A stretch of DNA of 64,000 bases from Branchipolynoe longqiensis (GCA_030323885.1 CM059190.1:81584709-81648708), one strand, 5' to 3'; positions 36,045-47,684 are shown, numbered from the stretch's first letter. Program-made: numbers and translations. Notes: generated by a model not told the origin, from the sequence alone.

Positions 36045-36390
36045 ATAGACCAGACGCGATGGCCGAATGAGTTGAGCGTCTGTCTCCCGTTTTGGTAGAT
36101 TGTGGGATTCGAAACCCACGGGTTCGAACCCTAGTCGAGTCAAACCAATGACTTAAAATTTGATCCTTGACGCTTCCTAGCCAGGCGATCGGCATGATTA
36201 GGAAAGGGCAAGGAGTGGTTAGCTCAGTGTCAGGATAATGTGACTGAGTGGGATATCTAGTCATAGTGATGGCAGCCTGGTCTCCCAGTGGAGCAACACA
36301 ATAAAATTGCCATGAGTGTGCACTGTCACAAGTCGGTACCCATCCTGATATGACCTTAGATGTTGCCAGGACATAAGACTCCAAGAATCG
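36045..36390 (+). repeat. SINE-A copy, full length
   Basis: Head gacgcgatggccgaatgagt, B-box ggttcgaaccc, tail ttgccaggacataagac. Confidence 0.88.
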
Positions 36391-36520
36391 TCATCATCTT
36401 AATTGTATGTGATTGAAATGTACCCTTCTTCATCAATGCGTGTAATAACAAATTTAAATACTGGCAATAAAACCCAACTAAGACCTGTTTAATTAAATCT
36501 AATTGCTTGTTTAATTGCAG

Positions 36521-36670
36521 GAGAAGCAGATCAAACTATGGCACACACCCTGTTACGACAATGAGCTCAAATTGAAACAGCTCTACACCAAGATTTGTAA
36601 AAACCTGCCCTGCTACGGCTGCAAAATCTACCGCGTCAAGGAGATTCTCCGAGGAAACACCAGCAAGAAG
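36521..36670 (+). CDS. PLCE1: PLCE1-like exon 3: FERM F2/F3 junction
   Basis: 50 codons, phase 0/0, acceptor ttgtttaattgcag, donor gtacgt. The peptide contains KLKQLYTKICKNLPCYGC followed by KIYRVKEILRGNTSKK. This is the signature of talin-class FERM domains, where the F2 helix ends in a LxTYG motif and enters the first strand of F3 with a VKE motif. No homologous element overlaps it. The preceding intron is the largest recognised here (~10 kb) and carries SINEs, a LINE 3' end and a small transposon-like gene. Confidence 0.9.
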
Positions 36671-36861
36671 GTACGTGTTGGCAGAATGTTGCACAACCTA
36701 GGGGCACTCTGAGTGAAAAAAAAGATATACAAAATTTTAATATATTTTTTAAGCTCTCAGGTGTGCCGTTTACTGTCACATAATGAGTGACACATATTGA
36801 AGATTCCACTGCAGAGAATGGTTCCTAGATTGCCGTTCACTATCTCATTATATCTGGATAT

Positions 36862-37116
36862 ATGAGGCTGTCTCAAAAGGTGCTAAGTAATTTGGGAAAA
36901 AAACTTTGTCTATTGTAATGATCAACATACTATCTGTGTATGCATTTGCTCATGATAAACTGATTTTTGGCATTTCATAATCCCAATAGAATACATATTG
37001 ATTTGAAGCAAATGTCCTTGTGTTTTCACTGTAACCGTTTCTGTGCTATTTTGTGTCAATAATTACGTGGACAAAAAAAAGAAGAGTTATCACCTTTTGA
37101 GACAGGCTCATATACT
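36862..37116. mobile_element. MITE with GAGCCTGTCTCAAAAGGTG inverted ends
   Basis: tatatgaggctgtctcaaaa at left and ttttgagacaggctcatata at right; ~255 bp. Confidence 0.85.
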
Positions 37117-37179
37117 CCCTTTAAAATTCTATTACTGTGAGGGTGGGTGGGTAGATAAAATACTCATCCCTAACCAGAG

Positions 37180-37470
37180 AAGAGGTGAATGATAACCCTG
37201 TTTAAATCCGAACCTTGGTGTAAATCAACTAAACAAATTGTGGGTGTCCTTGTTCCAGTGTGCAGTATTTAAACAAAATCTATATTGGCAAGAGTTGCTC
37301 AACTGGGACAGAATGAAAAAACCCACACACACTTACAACACAAAATGGTGGGCATGGGATGCTCTGGATTGGACTTTTAAAGTTGATTAATCTACATGAT
37401 TTCATCAATTGTTCACTCAAAGCGTAGCGGGATATGATAGATAAGTATTTGAACAATACATAGAAGCCTT
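37180..37470. mobile_element. Partial MITE (ATTCACCCC family)
   Basis: Interior resembles 17,351-17,745 (ttggacttttaaagttgatt); ends degraded. Confidence 0.45.
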
Positions 37471-37496
37471 GTCACCGGGCTGTGGGAGGAACTAAA

Positions 37497-37865
37497 GCCC
37501 CAGTCACACATAGCCGGACGAGCCCCGGACTTTGAGCCAGACCACCCATGGATCAACGGCCCGGACCGCCACGGATAAAATCACTGTTTTCGTTGATTTT
37601 TGCCTCGCAGTCACACTTTCCCAGATGAGCCCCGTACCACCCCCGGACTGGACCGGCCCCGGACGAGGCCGGACCACCCCCGGACTGCCCTGGACCACCC
37701 GCAGACTATCCCGGATCACCCGCGGACTATCCCGGATCACCCCCGGTCTTACGGGGGCAGTCCGGGAGTGGTCCGTGGCTAGGCCGGGGGTAGTCCTGGA
37801 TAGTCCGGGGATGGTCCGGGTCAAACCATGGCTCAAAATGACCCCGTAACACCCCTCTTAAAGAA
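37497..37865. repeat. GC-rich foldback element with CCCGGACTATCC units
   Basis: Begins gccccagtcacacatagccg and contains many cccggactatcccggatcac units followed by their inverse (gatagtccggggatggtccg), so it can fold on itself. Left motif resembles the 48,094-48,275 element end. Confidence 0.6.
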
Positions 37866-38674
37866 TGGGAAACTATTCCTGCATGGGTATACTCAATATG
37901 GGACAGTGGTCACCCGTTTTTCCTCCTTTCCTCGCTGTGGACCCTTCTCAAGTCAGTGGCGGGTTTGCGTGCCCCGTCCATATAATTACCCATGTTACTA
38001 GTAACATGCACTTTTTAAGATACGTGAAAGATGATAAGGATTTACCGAATGAAGTTATTTTATCAAAGAAATATTGGTTTGCTGGGTATTGACTTTAATG
38101 TTAAGTACATTGACTATGGATTCAATTACTTTTGCGGTGATAATTATATGCCTGCTCTGCAGTAGACCTACTTGACAAGCATGGCGATTAAAACAGTGTA
38201 TTTATTCAAGTATTTATTCATCGAATAATATCTTTTGTCAGCGCCAGAGCACTGGTCTTCCGGCCATACAGTACAATTCCTTAAATACATAAAAATGAAA
38301 CTACTATCAGTCGTAATAGTGACTGTATGCAAATCCTGTTTGTTACTAAAAGTATTATACATTTTATAAATGGAGTATCAGCTGTAGTAGTAACTGTGTA
38401 CTAAAAGTGTTCGCAACTATTATATGTATCCAAATTAGATAGATCGGGTAATTGTAATCAGTTGGCATTGCACTGATGGAATAGTCAATTTACTGGACCA
38501 TATCAGTACGCAAACATTCCTGGGAAGCCATGGCCCAGAAGGGCCCTTTAATAGACAAGGTGGTTCTTCTCGTGGCCTTTTATGGTGGTATTGTGCTACA
38601 CCTACACTGCTGACATGAAGTGTTTGTGTAGTGTGACCTTCTTAAGTTATGACAAGGTTGAATTCTGGGTCACA

Positions 38675-38760
38675 ACTTGACTTCAGACTTATACTGACTA
38701 TCATGGATAAGTCTGGATAGACTTGTTTTCAGCATTAGACAGTCTGTTGATATCCTTCTA
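38675..38760 (-). repeat. SINE-B fragment
   Basis: Matches the 3' portion of SINE-B around ttatactgactatcatggat. Confidence 0.6.
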
Positions 38761-38816
38761 GCCCCGTCCTGATATGACCTTCTATTTTGCGAGGACGTAA
38801 AACCCCTAAAAAATGT

Positions 38817-39140
38817 GTTGTTGTTTTACGTCCTAGCAACATCTAACGTCATATCAGGACGGGTACCGACTTGTGACAGTGCGCACTCATGCTGACTTTA
38901 TAGTGCTGTCCCACTGGGAAACCAGGCCGCCGGCACCATGACCTGGTATCCCACTCAGTCACATTATCCTGACACTGAGCACACCAGTCCTTGCCCTATC
39001 CTAATAATGCCGAGCGCCTGGCTAGGAAGCGACAAGTATCAATTTTAAAGTCATTGGTTTGACTCGACCGGGATTCGAACCCACCATCTACCAGCACGGG
39101 AGACGGACGCTCTAACTCATTCGGCCATCCCATCTGGTCC
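38817..39140 (-). repeat. SINE-A copy, full length
   Basis: Tail at left (gttttacgtcctagcaacat), head at right with gggattcgaacccaccatct; a plus-strand tail fragment at 38,765-38,815 faces it. Confidence 0.88.
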
Positions 39141-39269
39141 CCCTCAAAACAGAAAACAACAAAAATCATCTTCTCAAGTTGACACTGTTATATTAAAACC
39201 ATAACGACCTTCACCTTGAATGCAGTGTGGCTGCTGGAACTTGGACAAATCGGTAAGGGTGTCCGCGCA

Positions 39270-40015
39270 GGCGCAGATGGCGCACTGGTCATGTGTACTG
39301 TTTGCTGTTCTATCTCTATCAGATGGTGCACTGGTCATGTGTGTTGTTTGCTGTTCTATCTCTATCAGATGGCGCACTGGTCATGTGTGTTGTTTGTTGC
39401 TCTATCTCTATCAGATGGTGCACTGGTCATGTGTGTTGTTTGCTGTTCTATCGCTATCAGATGGCACACTGGTCATGTGTTTTGTTTGCTGCTCTATCAC
39501 TATCAGATGTCGCACTGGTCATGTGTGTTGTTTGCTGCTCTATCACTATCAGATGTTGCACTGGTCACGTGTGTTGTTTGCTGCTCTATCTCTATCAGAT
39601 GGTGCACTGGTCATGTGTGCTGTTTGCTGCTCTATCTCTATAAGATGGCACACTGGTCATGTGTACTGTTTGCTGCTCTATCTCTATAAGATGGTGCACT
39701 GGTCATGTGTGTTGTTTGCTGCTCTATCTCTATCAGATGGTGCACTGGTCATGTGTGCTGTTTGCTGTTGTATCACTATCATATGGCACACTGGTCACGT
39801 GTGCTGTTTGCTGCTGTATCACTAGCAGATGGCGCACTGGTCACGTGTGCTGTTTGCTGCTGTATCACTATCAGATGGTGCACTGGTCATGTGTGCTGTT
39901 TGTTGCTCTATCTCTATCAGATTGCGCACTCGTCATGTACACTGTTTGCTGCTCTGTCTCTACCAGATGGCGCACTGGTCACGTGTACTGTGTGCTGCTC
40001 TATCTCTCTATCTCA
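39270..40015 (+). repeat. 46-bp minisatellite, ~16 copies
   Basis: Unit gatggcgcactggtcatgtg(tg..ctctatctctatca). Because 46 is not a multiple of 3 and the unit lacks stops, all three plus frames stay open; the repetitive Cys-rich translations are artefacts. Confidence 0.95.
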
Positions 40016-40343
40016 TGTCGCCATCTTTAAAGCACTGCCCGACTTGAAGCGCGCCGTCCAAGCTGCCGCATCTGCCATCATCCCCTCTTCACTGGTGTTA
40101 TATATTAGCAGGAATCTCTGTACGGTGCATGTCCAAAGCCCGCCACACACTACACGACAATTGGTCTAGTTTGTTGTTGTTGTTGTTGTTGTTATAGAGG
40201 CACACTTGTTCATTTATTGCAGAGGTAGAATTTCAGTATTATTAAACGGGCTTGCCTGCCATTGACCGTTGTATCCTTTTCGGGTGGGTGCGGGGGGAGG
40301 GAGGGGGGGAACAGTTGAACAGTAAAGTGCAGCAGTACAAGTA

Positions 40344-40536
40344 TAGTAAAACCTCCCTAAATCGATCGACATGGGACGACTTTAAATGGTCCAATTATGG
40401 AGGTGGTCAGCTTAGAGAGTTTTTTTTAATTGTTACAATGCTTTTGTATGGGTGATCATTTGGGACCCAAATAAAGCGATTGATATAGCGGAGTGGTCGA
40501 TCTGTGGAGGTGGTTGGTTCTAGGTTTTACTGTAGT
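40344..40536. mobile_element. Pogo-like MITE (CAGTAAAACC ends), complete
   Basis: tagtaaaacctccctaaatc at left and ctaggttttactgta at right; ~190 bp, TA flanks. A fragment of the GCATAGTCCGATG MITE follows to ~40,610. Confidence 0.75.
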
Positions 40537-40769
40537 TACTTTCTTCAAGCGGCATAGTCCGATGAAAGCATCAAATTTTCGAAACCAAAGCACTTATCTC
40601 AAAAGGTAGCAATGTTTGTAGGGGGGAGGGGGTTCCTGATTTAATTAGTGTTTTTTCGGTCACTCAAACTCAAAGGGCTGCGCCTCCAATTGTTGTGCAG
40701 TGTGTGGCAGCCTTTACTGTGTTGGTTATTCCTTGGTGTGCAGGACGCTGCTCCTGTGAGAGAGTCTAA

Positions 40770-41005
40770 GGCTCTATATCCATAGACTGTTCCCTTGTGG
40801 CATGTTCCTTTGTTCCGTCTTCACTTGTGACGTACCGCACAGACAATGAATTTGTGTTTTACTTAGTGGCCGTTTCCATTGGTTGGACCCAGGAACTGTA
40901 TGGCCTTGTGCACGGAACATAGAGAATAAACATGTTCATTGTCTGTGGGGCATGTCGCAACGTCGCATGCAAACACAGAACAATGCCACAAGGGAACTAA
41001 CGTGA
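40770..41005. repeat. Foldback segment
   Basis: ttcccttgtggcatgttc and cacagacaatgaa recur inverted (ttcattgtctgtg, atgccacaagggaa). Confidence 0.55.
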
Positions 41006-41164
41006 TGGCATTTGTATCTGTGCACATAGTGTTCATGTGAGGGCTCACGCAGCCTCTGTCAGCATTACTGTCATTAGTTGTATCCTCATTACTTGCGCCG
41101 CGTCAGCTCTTTTGCATACATGCCACTCGCGGCAATGTATGCACACTCTGCTGTGTAAGCGGCA

Positions 41165-41665
41165 TACAGTATCAGCCCATTAAACCAAACTTGAAGGGAC
41201 CCTAGAAATTTGTTTGAATTATCCGATCATTGGTTTAACCGAGCTTTGACTTTGACTTGGCTTTGGCAAAAACGGGGGTGCATTATGAATGTACAATGTA
41301 TGTGGACACTATGACTATTGTTTTGTATGTATATACAGTTTAACCCCATTAAACCAACCTCGCTTAAATCAAACGATCTGTTAATCCACACTTTGTTCGG
41401 TGACCTGGCAAAATACTACCATTTATCATATAAAAAAGTCTCAGATGACCTTAAAACCACATGAAAGTTTGGTTTAACTGTACCAGAAGTGGCCTGGGGC
41501 TGACAATCTTGCTTGGATTAACCGATACTTTGGATTACCCCAATTTGGTTTAACCAGCTTTTTGATATGATAAATGGTACTATTTTGCCGGGCCGCCGAA
41601 AAAAGTTTGGATTGACCGATTGTTTGGTTTATCCGAGCTTGGTTTAACGGTGTTGCACTGTATAT
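41165..41665. mobile_element. Two pogo-like MITE segments (GTTAAACC family)
   Basis: A minus-oriented end at 41,165-41,265 and a complete unit ~41,335-41,665 (cagtttaaccccattaaacc ... ggtttaacggtgttgcactg). Confidence 0.65.
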
Positions 41666-42289
41666 GGATAACTGAAACTGTCAAGCCTGTAAGTCAGCAG
41701 TGGCTGATTTGTGCAGTCACTACACTAGCCAATCACCCCACTGTCTTCTTCGTCTTCCTGTCTTCCTCTACATATTGATGCAATGAAACCTAGCTGCATA
41801 AATTATATGTTCCTATTTTATTCTTATGAATTTGTGTGTGAATGAAATAGGGACAATAAATATTGCATTCGTTGGAAGGAGGTCATAAACTTGTTCCACC
41901 CCCTCCCAAATATCAATATAACAATTAAAACAAAATGATAGCAGTTGGAATGCTGGACAATTCATTCTCCCATTTGTAATGAGATCATTCCAAAAGGATT
42001 CAACAAAGTAAGCTTCGATATATTGAGTTATCTTAAACTTGGAAAAGTCAAATGAGGAGTCCGACTGTCAGAAGCGAGTAATTATGTGGGATGGACAGAA
42101 GGTATCACATTTTGTTTCATGAACACTTCACTATGGCAGTGCGGCAAGCACCTATACCAAAACTAGTTTAACTCTACCTGGGTTTTGATTGCTCTGGTCC
42201 TCAAGTAACTTTTCTGAGTATATATGTATGTATTGTATTATGTATTTTCTATATGATATATTCTCTGACCTTTATTACATTTTGTATAT

Positions 42290-42670
42290 GTAATATGTTC
42301 TATGTATTGTATAATATATATTATATAATATATATAATTATTGTATTCTATACTATATTGTGTATATAATGATATTACATATATAATTATGTATATATAA
42401 CAATTATATACATTATCCATATTATATATAATATACATATATATAATATATATATTATATGTATTGTATTATAACATATAATACATATTATATATATTAT
42501 ATATATTATATGTATTGTATTATAATATATAATATATATACTATAAATACTTATATAATATATATAATATATGTAATATATATAATATATATAATATATA
42601 TAATATATAATATATAATATATATTAATATATATATATTAATAATATATATATTAATATATATAATATAG
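42290..42670. repeat. AT palindrome-rich tract
   Basis: About 380 bp of tataatatat units in both polarities, 130 bp upstream of exon 4. Confidence 0.9.
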
Positions 42671-42799
42671 ATACTTCCTTGTGAGTCAAATGCTGGGTCA
42701 TTTAACACAATCCACTGTTTGAATAAAACCAGTTCTCTACGATGTACTACCATTAATTATGCAGATCTGATTACACGTAGTATTATTGCACACCTTCAG

Positions 42800-42919
42800 G
42801 TTACGCGGCTATTGGGCATTAGCAGTGAGAAGGTTGTACTTCTCAATGAGAAAACCAAACTGACAGTACAGGACCACGCGATTCGAGAACTACAAGAGTG
42901 GCGGACAGGCACGGGCAAG
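42800..42919 (+). CDS. PLCE1: PLCE1-like exon 4: FERM F3 (PTB-like) lobe, first half
   Basis: 40 codons, phase 0/0, acceptor attgcacaccttcag, donor gtgagt. VTRLLGISSEKVVLLNEKT closely follows the talin F3 motif (xPRLLGIT...VxRVDEKTKEVI) and continues to ELQEW, equivalent to talin IKRW. F3 of talin binds integrin NPxY tails; the ligand here is unknown. The exon lies ~130 bp downstream of a long AT palindrome-rich tract. Confidence 0.9.
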
Positions 42920-43051
42920 GTGAGTGCCATCACGACATATAGGTATTGTGTCCTCTAACTTTCTATTATATTCCCGATACCTACAGTAGAAGTCTACTAC
43001 CACGATGTAATGATCCTTCCCGAACTGGAAGAGGACTGTGGCCACTTTTGA

Positions 43052-43690
43052 CTACACATGTCCTGGCAGCACTGACGGAATAAGCGGCTCGTAGTGTGTT
43101 GCGCTTCTCTTCCTACAGCGATGACAACCACTTATTAGTTCCTCGATATCACAGCTGAGTCCTGGCCACCAAACCGAGTCACGAGCAAGCGGACACCATT
43201 TGGTGATGCCCTGATGACCTTCATGCAATTTACTGAATATGTCAGGATACAGACTGGAGGGTATAACTATGTGTGTCCCCATTAGTCGCATGTCATGTAT
43301 GATAGTCAGGTCTGACTTGTATGGCGCAAATCTTTTCGCAATGCCTTTAACCATAGAGTTATGAATCCATCCTTCATGCAGGTACAGTAAAACCTTTTTG
43401 ATCGACCACCTCCACAGATCGACCACTCCCCTTTATCGATCGCTTTATTTGTGTCGCAAATGATCGCCCATACAGTACCATTGTAACGGTAAAATAACTC
43501 CCTAAGCCAACTGCCTTCCTAATTGGACCATTTAAAGTCGGTCCCATAGTCAGTAGATTTAGAGAGGTTTTACTGTGCATGTAAATTTCACGGCAGACAT
43601 CATCCCCCCACAGATGATTTGTGATCTGATTAAGTCGTTGATCAGATGCAGCGAGTGATTGCTAGAAGAAGTTCACAAATGCTGTAGTCT
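43052..43690 (-). mobile_element. Ty3/gypsy pol remnant (integrase zinc-binding region), interrupted
   Basis: On the minus strand, two colinear pieces (43,690-43,579 and 43,382-43,052) read through a linker segment with LNQITNHLWGDDVCREIY, then LHEGHQGITKW, DSVWWPGLSCDIEE and CHRC, the H-H-C-C zinc-binding module before the integrase core. No catalytic core, protease, RT or LTR is present. A pogo-like MITE (43,383-43,578) splits it; a stop upstream confirms decay. Confidence 0.85.
43383..43578. mobile_element. Pogo-like MITE inserted in gypsy remnant
   Basis: TA-cagtaaaacctttttgatc at left and gagaggttttactg at right; ~195 bp. Confidence 0.82.
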
Positions 43691-43702
43691 CCTCCTGGAA
43701 AG

Positions 43703-43955
43703 ACCGGGCGCGGTGGCCTAATCGGTAGAGCGCTGGCCTCGCATGCGGAAGGTCGGGAGTTCGGTTCCCGGTCGAGTCAAACCAATGACTTTAAAATTGA
43801 TACCTGTCGTTTCCTAGCCTGGCGCTCAGCATTAATACTGGTTAGCTCAGTGTCAGGATAGTCACCATGAGTGCGCACCATCACAAGTCGGTACCTCTAC
43901 TTGATATGACTTTAGATGTTGCTGGGACGTAAAACCCCAACAAACAAACCTTCTG
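43703..43955 (+). repeat. SINE-A copy with internal deletion
   Basis: Clean head (gggcgcggtggcctaatcgg, gggagttcggttcccgg), body shortened at ~43,845, tail present. Confidence 0.85.
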
Positions 43956-44423
43956 GAAAGGTATATCGGCATGATATTCTACAACCGGGTTTCCTGTCTG
44001 GGAAAAATTTGTGAAATGTACACAATTTTATTGTGTACATTTCAGTGAACTGCAAGGAAGGATCTGACCGAGTGGTGTCATTATACCCTTGTAAAATATT
44101 CCGATATACGGCATAGGGGTGTAAAGTCGTCGGCTGGCAGCTGTAATTGTGTAGACAGGCTAATAGGAAATCACTATAGGCAAGGATAAGAAAGGCAGAG
44201 TATAGAGTGAAAGTAAAGTAAGTGAGAGCTTGCACCCTCAGGTTTATTATTATATAGTGGTTTCTGGACTTGATATGGCATATGACCTGACCATGCCCTC
44301 CAATGAACAGTAAGCATTTCTAGGTCCACCAATCAACAGTACGCATTCTAGTATCACCATGACAACTGTGATCTACCCACCACCACCATGCCTTGGCTGC
44401 TTTGGCCTCACCTGCCCTGTTGT

Positions 44424-44446
44424 GTGTGTGTGTGTGTGTGTGTGGT
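44424..44446. repeat. TG microsatellite
   Basis: About 11 TG units. Confidence 0.9.
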
Positions 44447-44773
44447 GATCCGTGACTAACAGTTGGGAGGGAGGGGGTTGTGAATAGAGCTGTTCAGCTC
44501 CTTCCACACTAACAATAGTGCCCCTCTCACACTATCTAGAGAATACACAATGACTATTTAATATAAATAAAGGATTACCAGCACCACATAATACATTAAT
44601 GCCCCTGGCCCTATACATCATTTACCTTTATAGACCATTTGTAATCTTTTATAGACCAGTTCACATTCCCCACCAATGTGTTTTATCAGAGTATTTTACA
44701 GGGGGAATGCAAATGTTCTATTACTGATCGGTGTACTTGACCAGGCGCATGTATGTATATATATATATATATA

Positions 44774-45038
44774 TATATGATGAGCCTGTCTCAAAGGTGC
44801 TAACTCTTCGGGTTTTTTTGTCCATTGTAACGATTGACACAAAACAGCACAGAAGCGGTTACACTGAAAACACAAGGATATTTGCTTAAAATCAATATCT
44901 ATTCTATTGGGATTATGAAACACCATGTAAAAAACAAATCAGTTTATCCTGAGTAAATGCATAAGTAGATAGTATGTTGATCGTTACAATGGACAAAGTT
45001 TTGTCCCATATTGCTTATCACCTTTTGAGATAGTCTCA
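44774..45038. mobile_element. MITE with GAGCCTGTCTCAAAGGTG inverted ends
   Basis: atgatgagcctgtctcaaag at left, caccttttgagatagtctca at right. Confidence 0.82.
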
Positions 45039-45637
45039 TGGGTTGGTAGTGCCTGAGTGGGATGTAAATAGACATAGTGGTGCTGGCAGGTCTAGGTGTG
45101 AGAGCACTCAGGGCCTACCCCCTCTGCTGGGATAGGGATCGCCACACTCAAAGGTCAAGGTTGCTGGTGGCCATGGGGCCATACAGCTTGGTGGTGGTGG
45201 GCAGACCACTGATATCCATTGGGACCAGGAATGCTGGATCCCTATTGATAGTGCCAAGAATGCTTGTTTTCCATTTGGGGAAAGGGGTGGGGTGATACTC
45301 TACAATGAACCCATGTAACCATATAAATAATAAACCAGAGGGATTGACTCTCTCTTCTTCTTTACACTTTATACTCTTCCTTTCTCTTTGACTGTATTGA
45401 TTTCACCATAGCCTGCCTACACAGCCACAGATTCGAGCCTTAGATTTTGCACCCTGCCAGATCACCAATATCGCCAATATTGCTAATGAGTAAATGGCAA
45501 CATGAATGGAGTGAGCATCCGAACAATATCTCATTTGTGTGACATCATCTCATTTGTAAAAGACCCATCTCATGCTCATGCAAAATGCCAGCGAGACCCA
45601 TTGGTCCTCATATACTGCTGCATTTACCACTCGTGGC

Positions 45638-45994
45638 TTAAAGTTGCATAGTCCGATGCTTTTGAATTTCTGACATTATTTTTAGATGAATACATTATGC
45701 TAATCATTATAGTCTAATTTAGTTTAGCTTGAAGTAACTTTTATTTTAAATGTCTAACTTTGGAGATATTTGACATCAAAACATGCCAAATTAATTTTGG
45801 CAAGCACACCAAAACTCTGGCACCATAGACTTTAGTAGTAATAGATTCTGTTAAATTGACTTATTACGACCTGTTATGCAGAACAACATGCTTAATAAGT
45901 GCACCAGTATCGAAGTTGAATATCTAGAATTAAGTCTAGATAAGTGTTTTGGTTTTGAAAATTTGATGTTTTCATCGGACTATGCAACTTTAAT
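45638..45994. mobile_element. MITE with GCATAGTCCGATG inverted ends, best copy
   Basis: ttaaagttgcatagtccgat and atcggactatgcaactttaa form the two ends; 357 bp, AT-rich, no coding capacity. Confidence 0.88.
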
Positions 45995-46014
45995 GCATAG
46001 CTTCTTCCTAAACG

Positions 46015-46760
46015 GGGAACCGGGCGCGATGGCCGAATCGGTAAAGCACAGGCCTCGCGTGCGGGAGATCGGGAGTTCGGTTCCTGGTCGAGTCAAAGCA
46101 AAGTCTTATCAAATTAATACCTGTTGCCTCCAAGCTTGACACTCTTGAATATTAGGATATGGCCAGGACTGGTTAGTTTATTGGTAGGTTAATGTGATTG
46201 ACTGGGATATTAGGTAATTGTGACATCGGCCTGATTTCCCAGTGAGACAGCACTATAAAGTAACCATCAGGGATGGAAGATCTCCGCGATTTCGCTGATT
46301 TCCAGGATTTTTCCTGTAGCTATAAGTGTATACTAATACGTTGCGCCTGTCCTGATATGACCTTAGATGGTGCCAGGATGTAAAACTCCAACAACCAACC
46401 AATATGTTGTTTCACGCTGCAGCACCATCAGCATATACTAATACCGCTGCAGCACTAGCAGTGTATACTATTAATGACTTCAAACGGCAAAGCACTATCA
46501 GCGTATACTACTAATGTGTGCTTCAAACGCCGCAGCACTATCAGCGTATACCAATATGTATGAAACCCGACTTCCGGGAATTTTCAGTGATTCCCTGACA
46601 ATGCTAAGCCTATGGGAGAATATCAGCATTTCCGCTTTTTTTCCCGGAGACCACTTTCACCCCTGAACCATGAGTGTGCAGTGTCAGAAGTTGGTACCCA
46701 TCCTGATATGACCTTAGATGTTGCCAGGATGTAAAGCTCCAACAACCAGTCAACCATACC
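46015..46760 (+). repeat. SINE-A copy split by a hAT-like element
   Basis: SINE-A head and body at 46,015-46,266 and tail at 46,673-46,760; joining them restores the family sequence (aaagtaaccatgagtgtgc). Confidence 0.85.
46267..46672. mobile_element. hAT-like MITE inserted in SINE-A
   Basis: Ends cagggatggaagatctccgc and ccactttcacccctg; AACCAT precedes and follows it. Contains tandem gcagcactatcagcgtatac units (46,420-46,555). Confidence 0.7.
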
Positions 46761-47096
46761 GCACGTAATGCATTGAGTGTGAGACTCCACTTAGAATGAA
46801 ACACATTTCACTTGCTTGTTTAGATTTGTACAGTCTTACACCAAAATATTGTTCAATGTAAAATAAATTAGAACTATTCGCGAAATGTAAAGCGGGAAGA
46901 GATTTAAGAAATTCTGTCGACGGCTGAACTGAATGATCTATGATAATTTGTACTGGTGTGTTTCAATTTTTTGTGTAATACTGTCTTCTCACATATGTTA
47001 GGTTTTAGAGAGGGAAAAAAAAACAACTGAACAATTCTACTCCCTTTTCACCCTTGACCGTGGGCAACAATCACACACATTCTCCTCTGTTTTCAG

Positions 47097-47265
47097 GCAC
47101 ACGACGGTCTTATCATAGAATTCCGGGCATCCAAACCGTGGACACTACTGGCGCCCTCTATCGAGAATCTCAAATCGGTGACTGCTGAATTATGGGTAGC
47201 CATGGATACAGAGGGCCGGTACCTGGAGAACGCAGCGCCGCAGCGGGACCTCATGCTCGACTTTG
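47097..47265 (+). CDS. PLCE1: PLCE1-like exon 5: FERM F3 lobe, second half
   Basis: 56 codons plus one base (ends phase 1), acceptor ctcctctgttttcag, donor gttagt. The segment reads LIIEFRASKPWTLLAPSIEN and ends DLMLDF; it fits the beta strands and C-terminal helix of a PTB-like fold, but similarity is weaker than in exons 3-4. The single base left over pairs with the two-base start of exon 6 to make an Asp codon, so FERM and RasGEF exons are joinable without a frameshift. Confidence 0.85.
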
Positions 47266-47364
47266 GTTAGTGTTGCCGGTTTTGACCGGTGAGGGCGCCA
47301 CCTGTATTAGTTTTCTATAAATGAGCGGGTGGCATTCATACCTTGTTATTCCTGCCAATAATCA

Positions 47365-47665
47365 ACCAAGCTCGGTGGCTGTATCGGTAGAAGGCGGGCC
47401 TCGCGTTCGGGAGATCGGGAGTTTGGTTCCCAGTCGAGTCGAATCAATGACATATCAAATTGATACTTGTCGCTTCCAAGTCTGGTGCTCTGCATGAATA
47501 GGATAGGGCAAGGACTACTTAAGTGGGATATCGGGGTCATGGAGTCGGTGGCCTCATTTCCCAGTGGGATAGCACTATAAAGTCACCATGAGTGTGCACT
47601 GTCACAAGTCGGTAACCTTCCTGATATGACCTTAGATGTTGCCAGGATGTCAAACTCCAACAACC
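47365..47665 (+). repeat. SINE-A copy
   Basis: Head ctcggtggctgtatcggtag through tail tgttgccaggatgtcaaact. Confidence 0.85.
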
Positions 47666-47684
47666 AAAGTACTCTCTTCTGACT

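Larger units (their letters stand above)
26487..36520 (+). other. Intron 2 of the PLCE1-like gene
   Basis: About 10 kb with SINEs, a LINE 3' end, a small transposon-like transcription unit (31,959-33,350) and several tandem repeats, listed separately. No further PLCE1 exon seen. Confidence 0.75.
36671..42799 (+). other. Intron 3 of the PLCE1-like gene
   Basis: Holds MITEs, an inverted SINE-A, the 46-bp minisatellite and a long AT palindrome tract. 41,700-42,230 shows nothing recognisable. Confidence 0.8.
42920..47096 (+). other. Intron 4 of the PLCE1-like gene
   Basis: Contains the gypsy integrase remnant, SINE-A copies, a TG microsatellite, MITEs and a hAT-like insertion. 45,050-45,640 and 46,800-47,090 show nothing clear. 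Confidence 0.8.

Noticed and set aside
39270..40015. CRISPR-like regular repeat
   Set aside because: No unique spacers; contiguous tandem copies in a eukaryotic intron.
39216..40169. Three overlapping long plus-strand frames with repeated Cys/Trp-rich peptides
   Set aside because: They are the three frames of one 46-bp minisatellite whose unit lacks stop codons.
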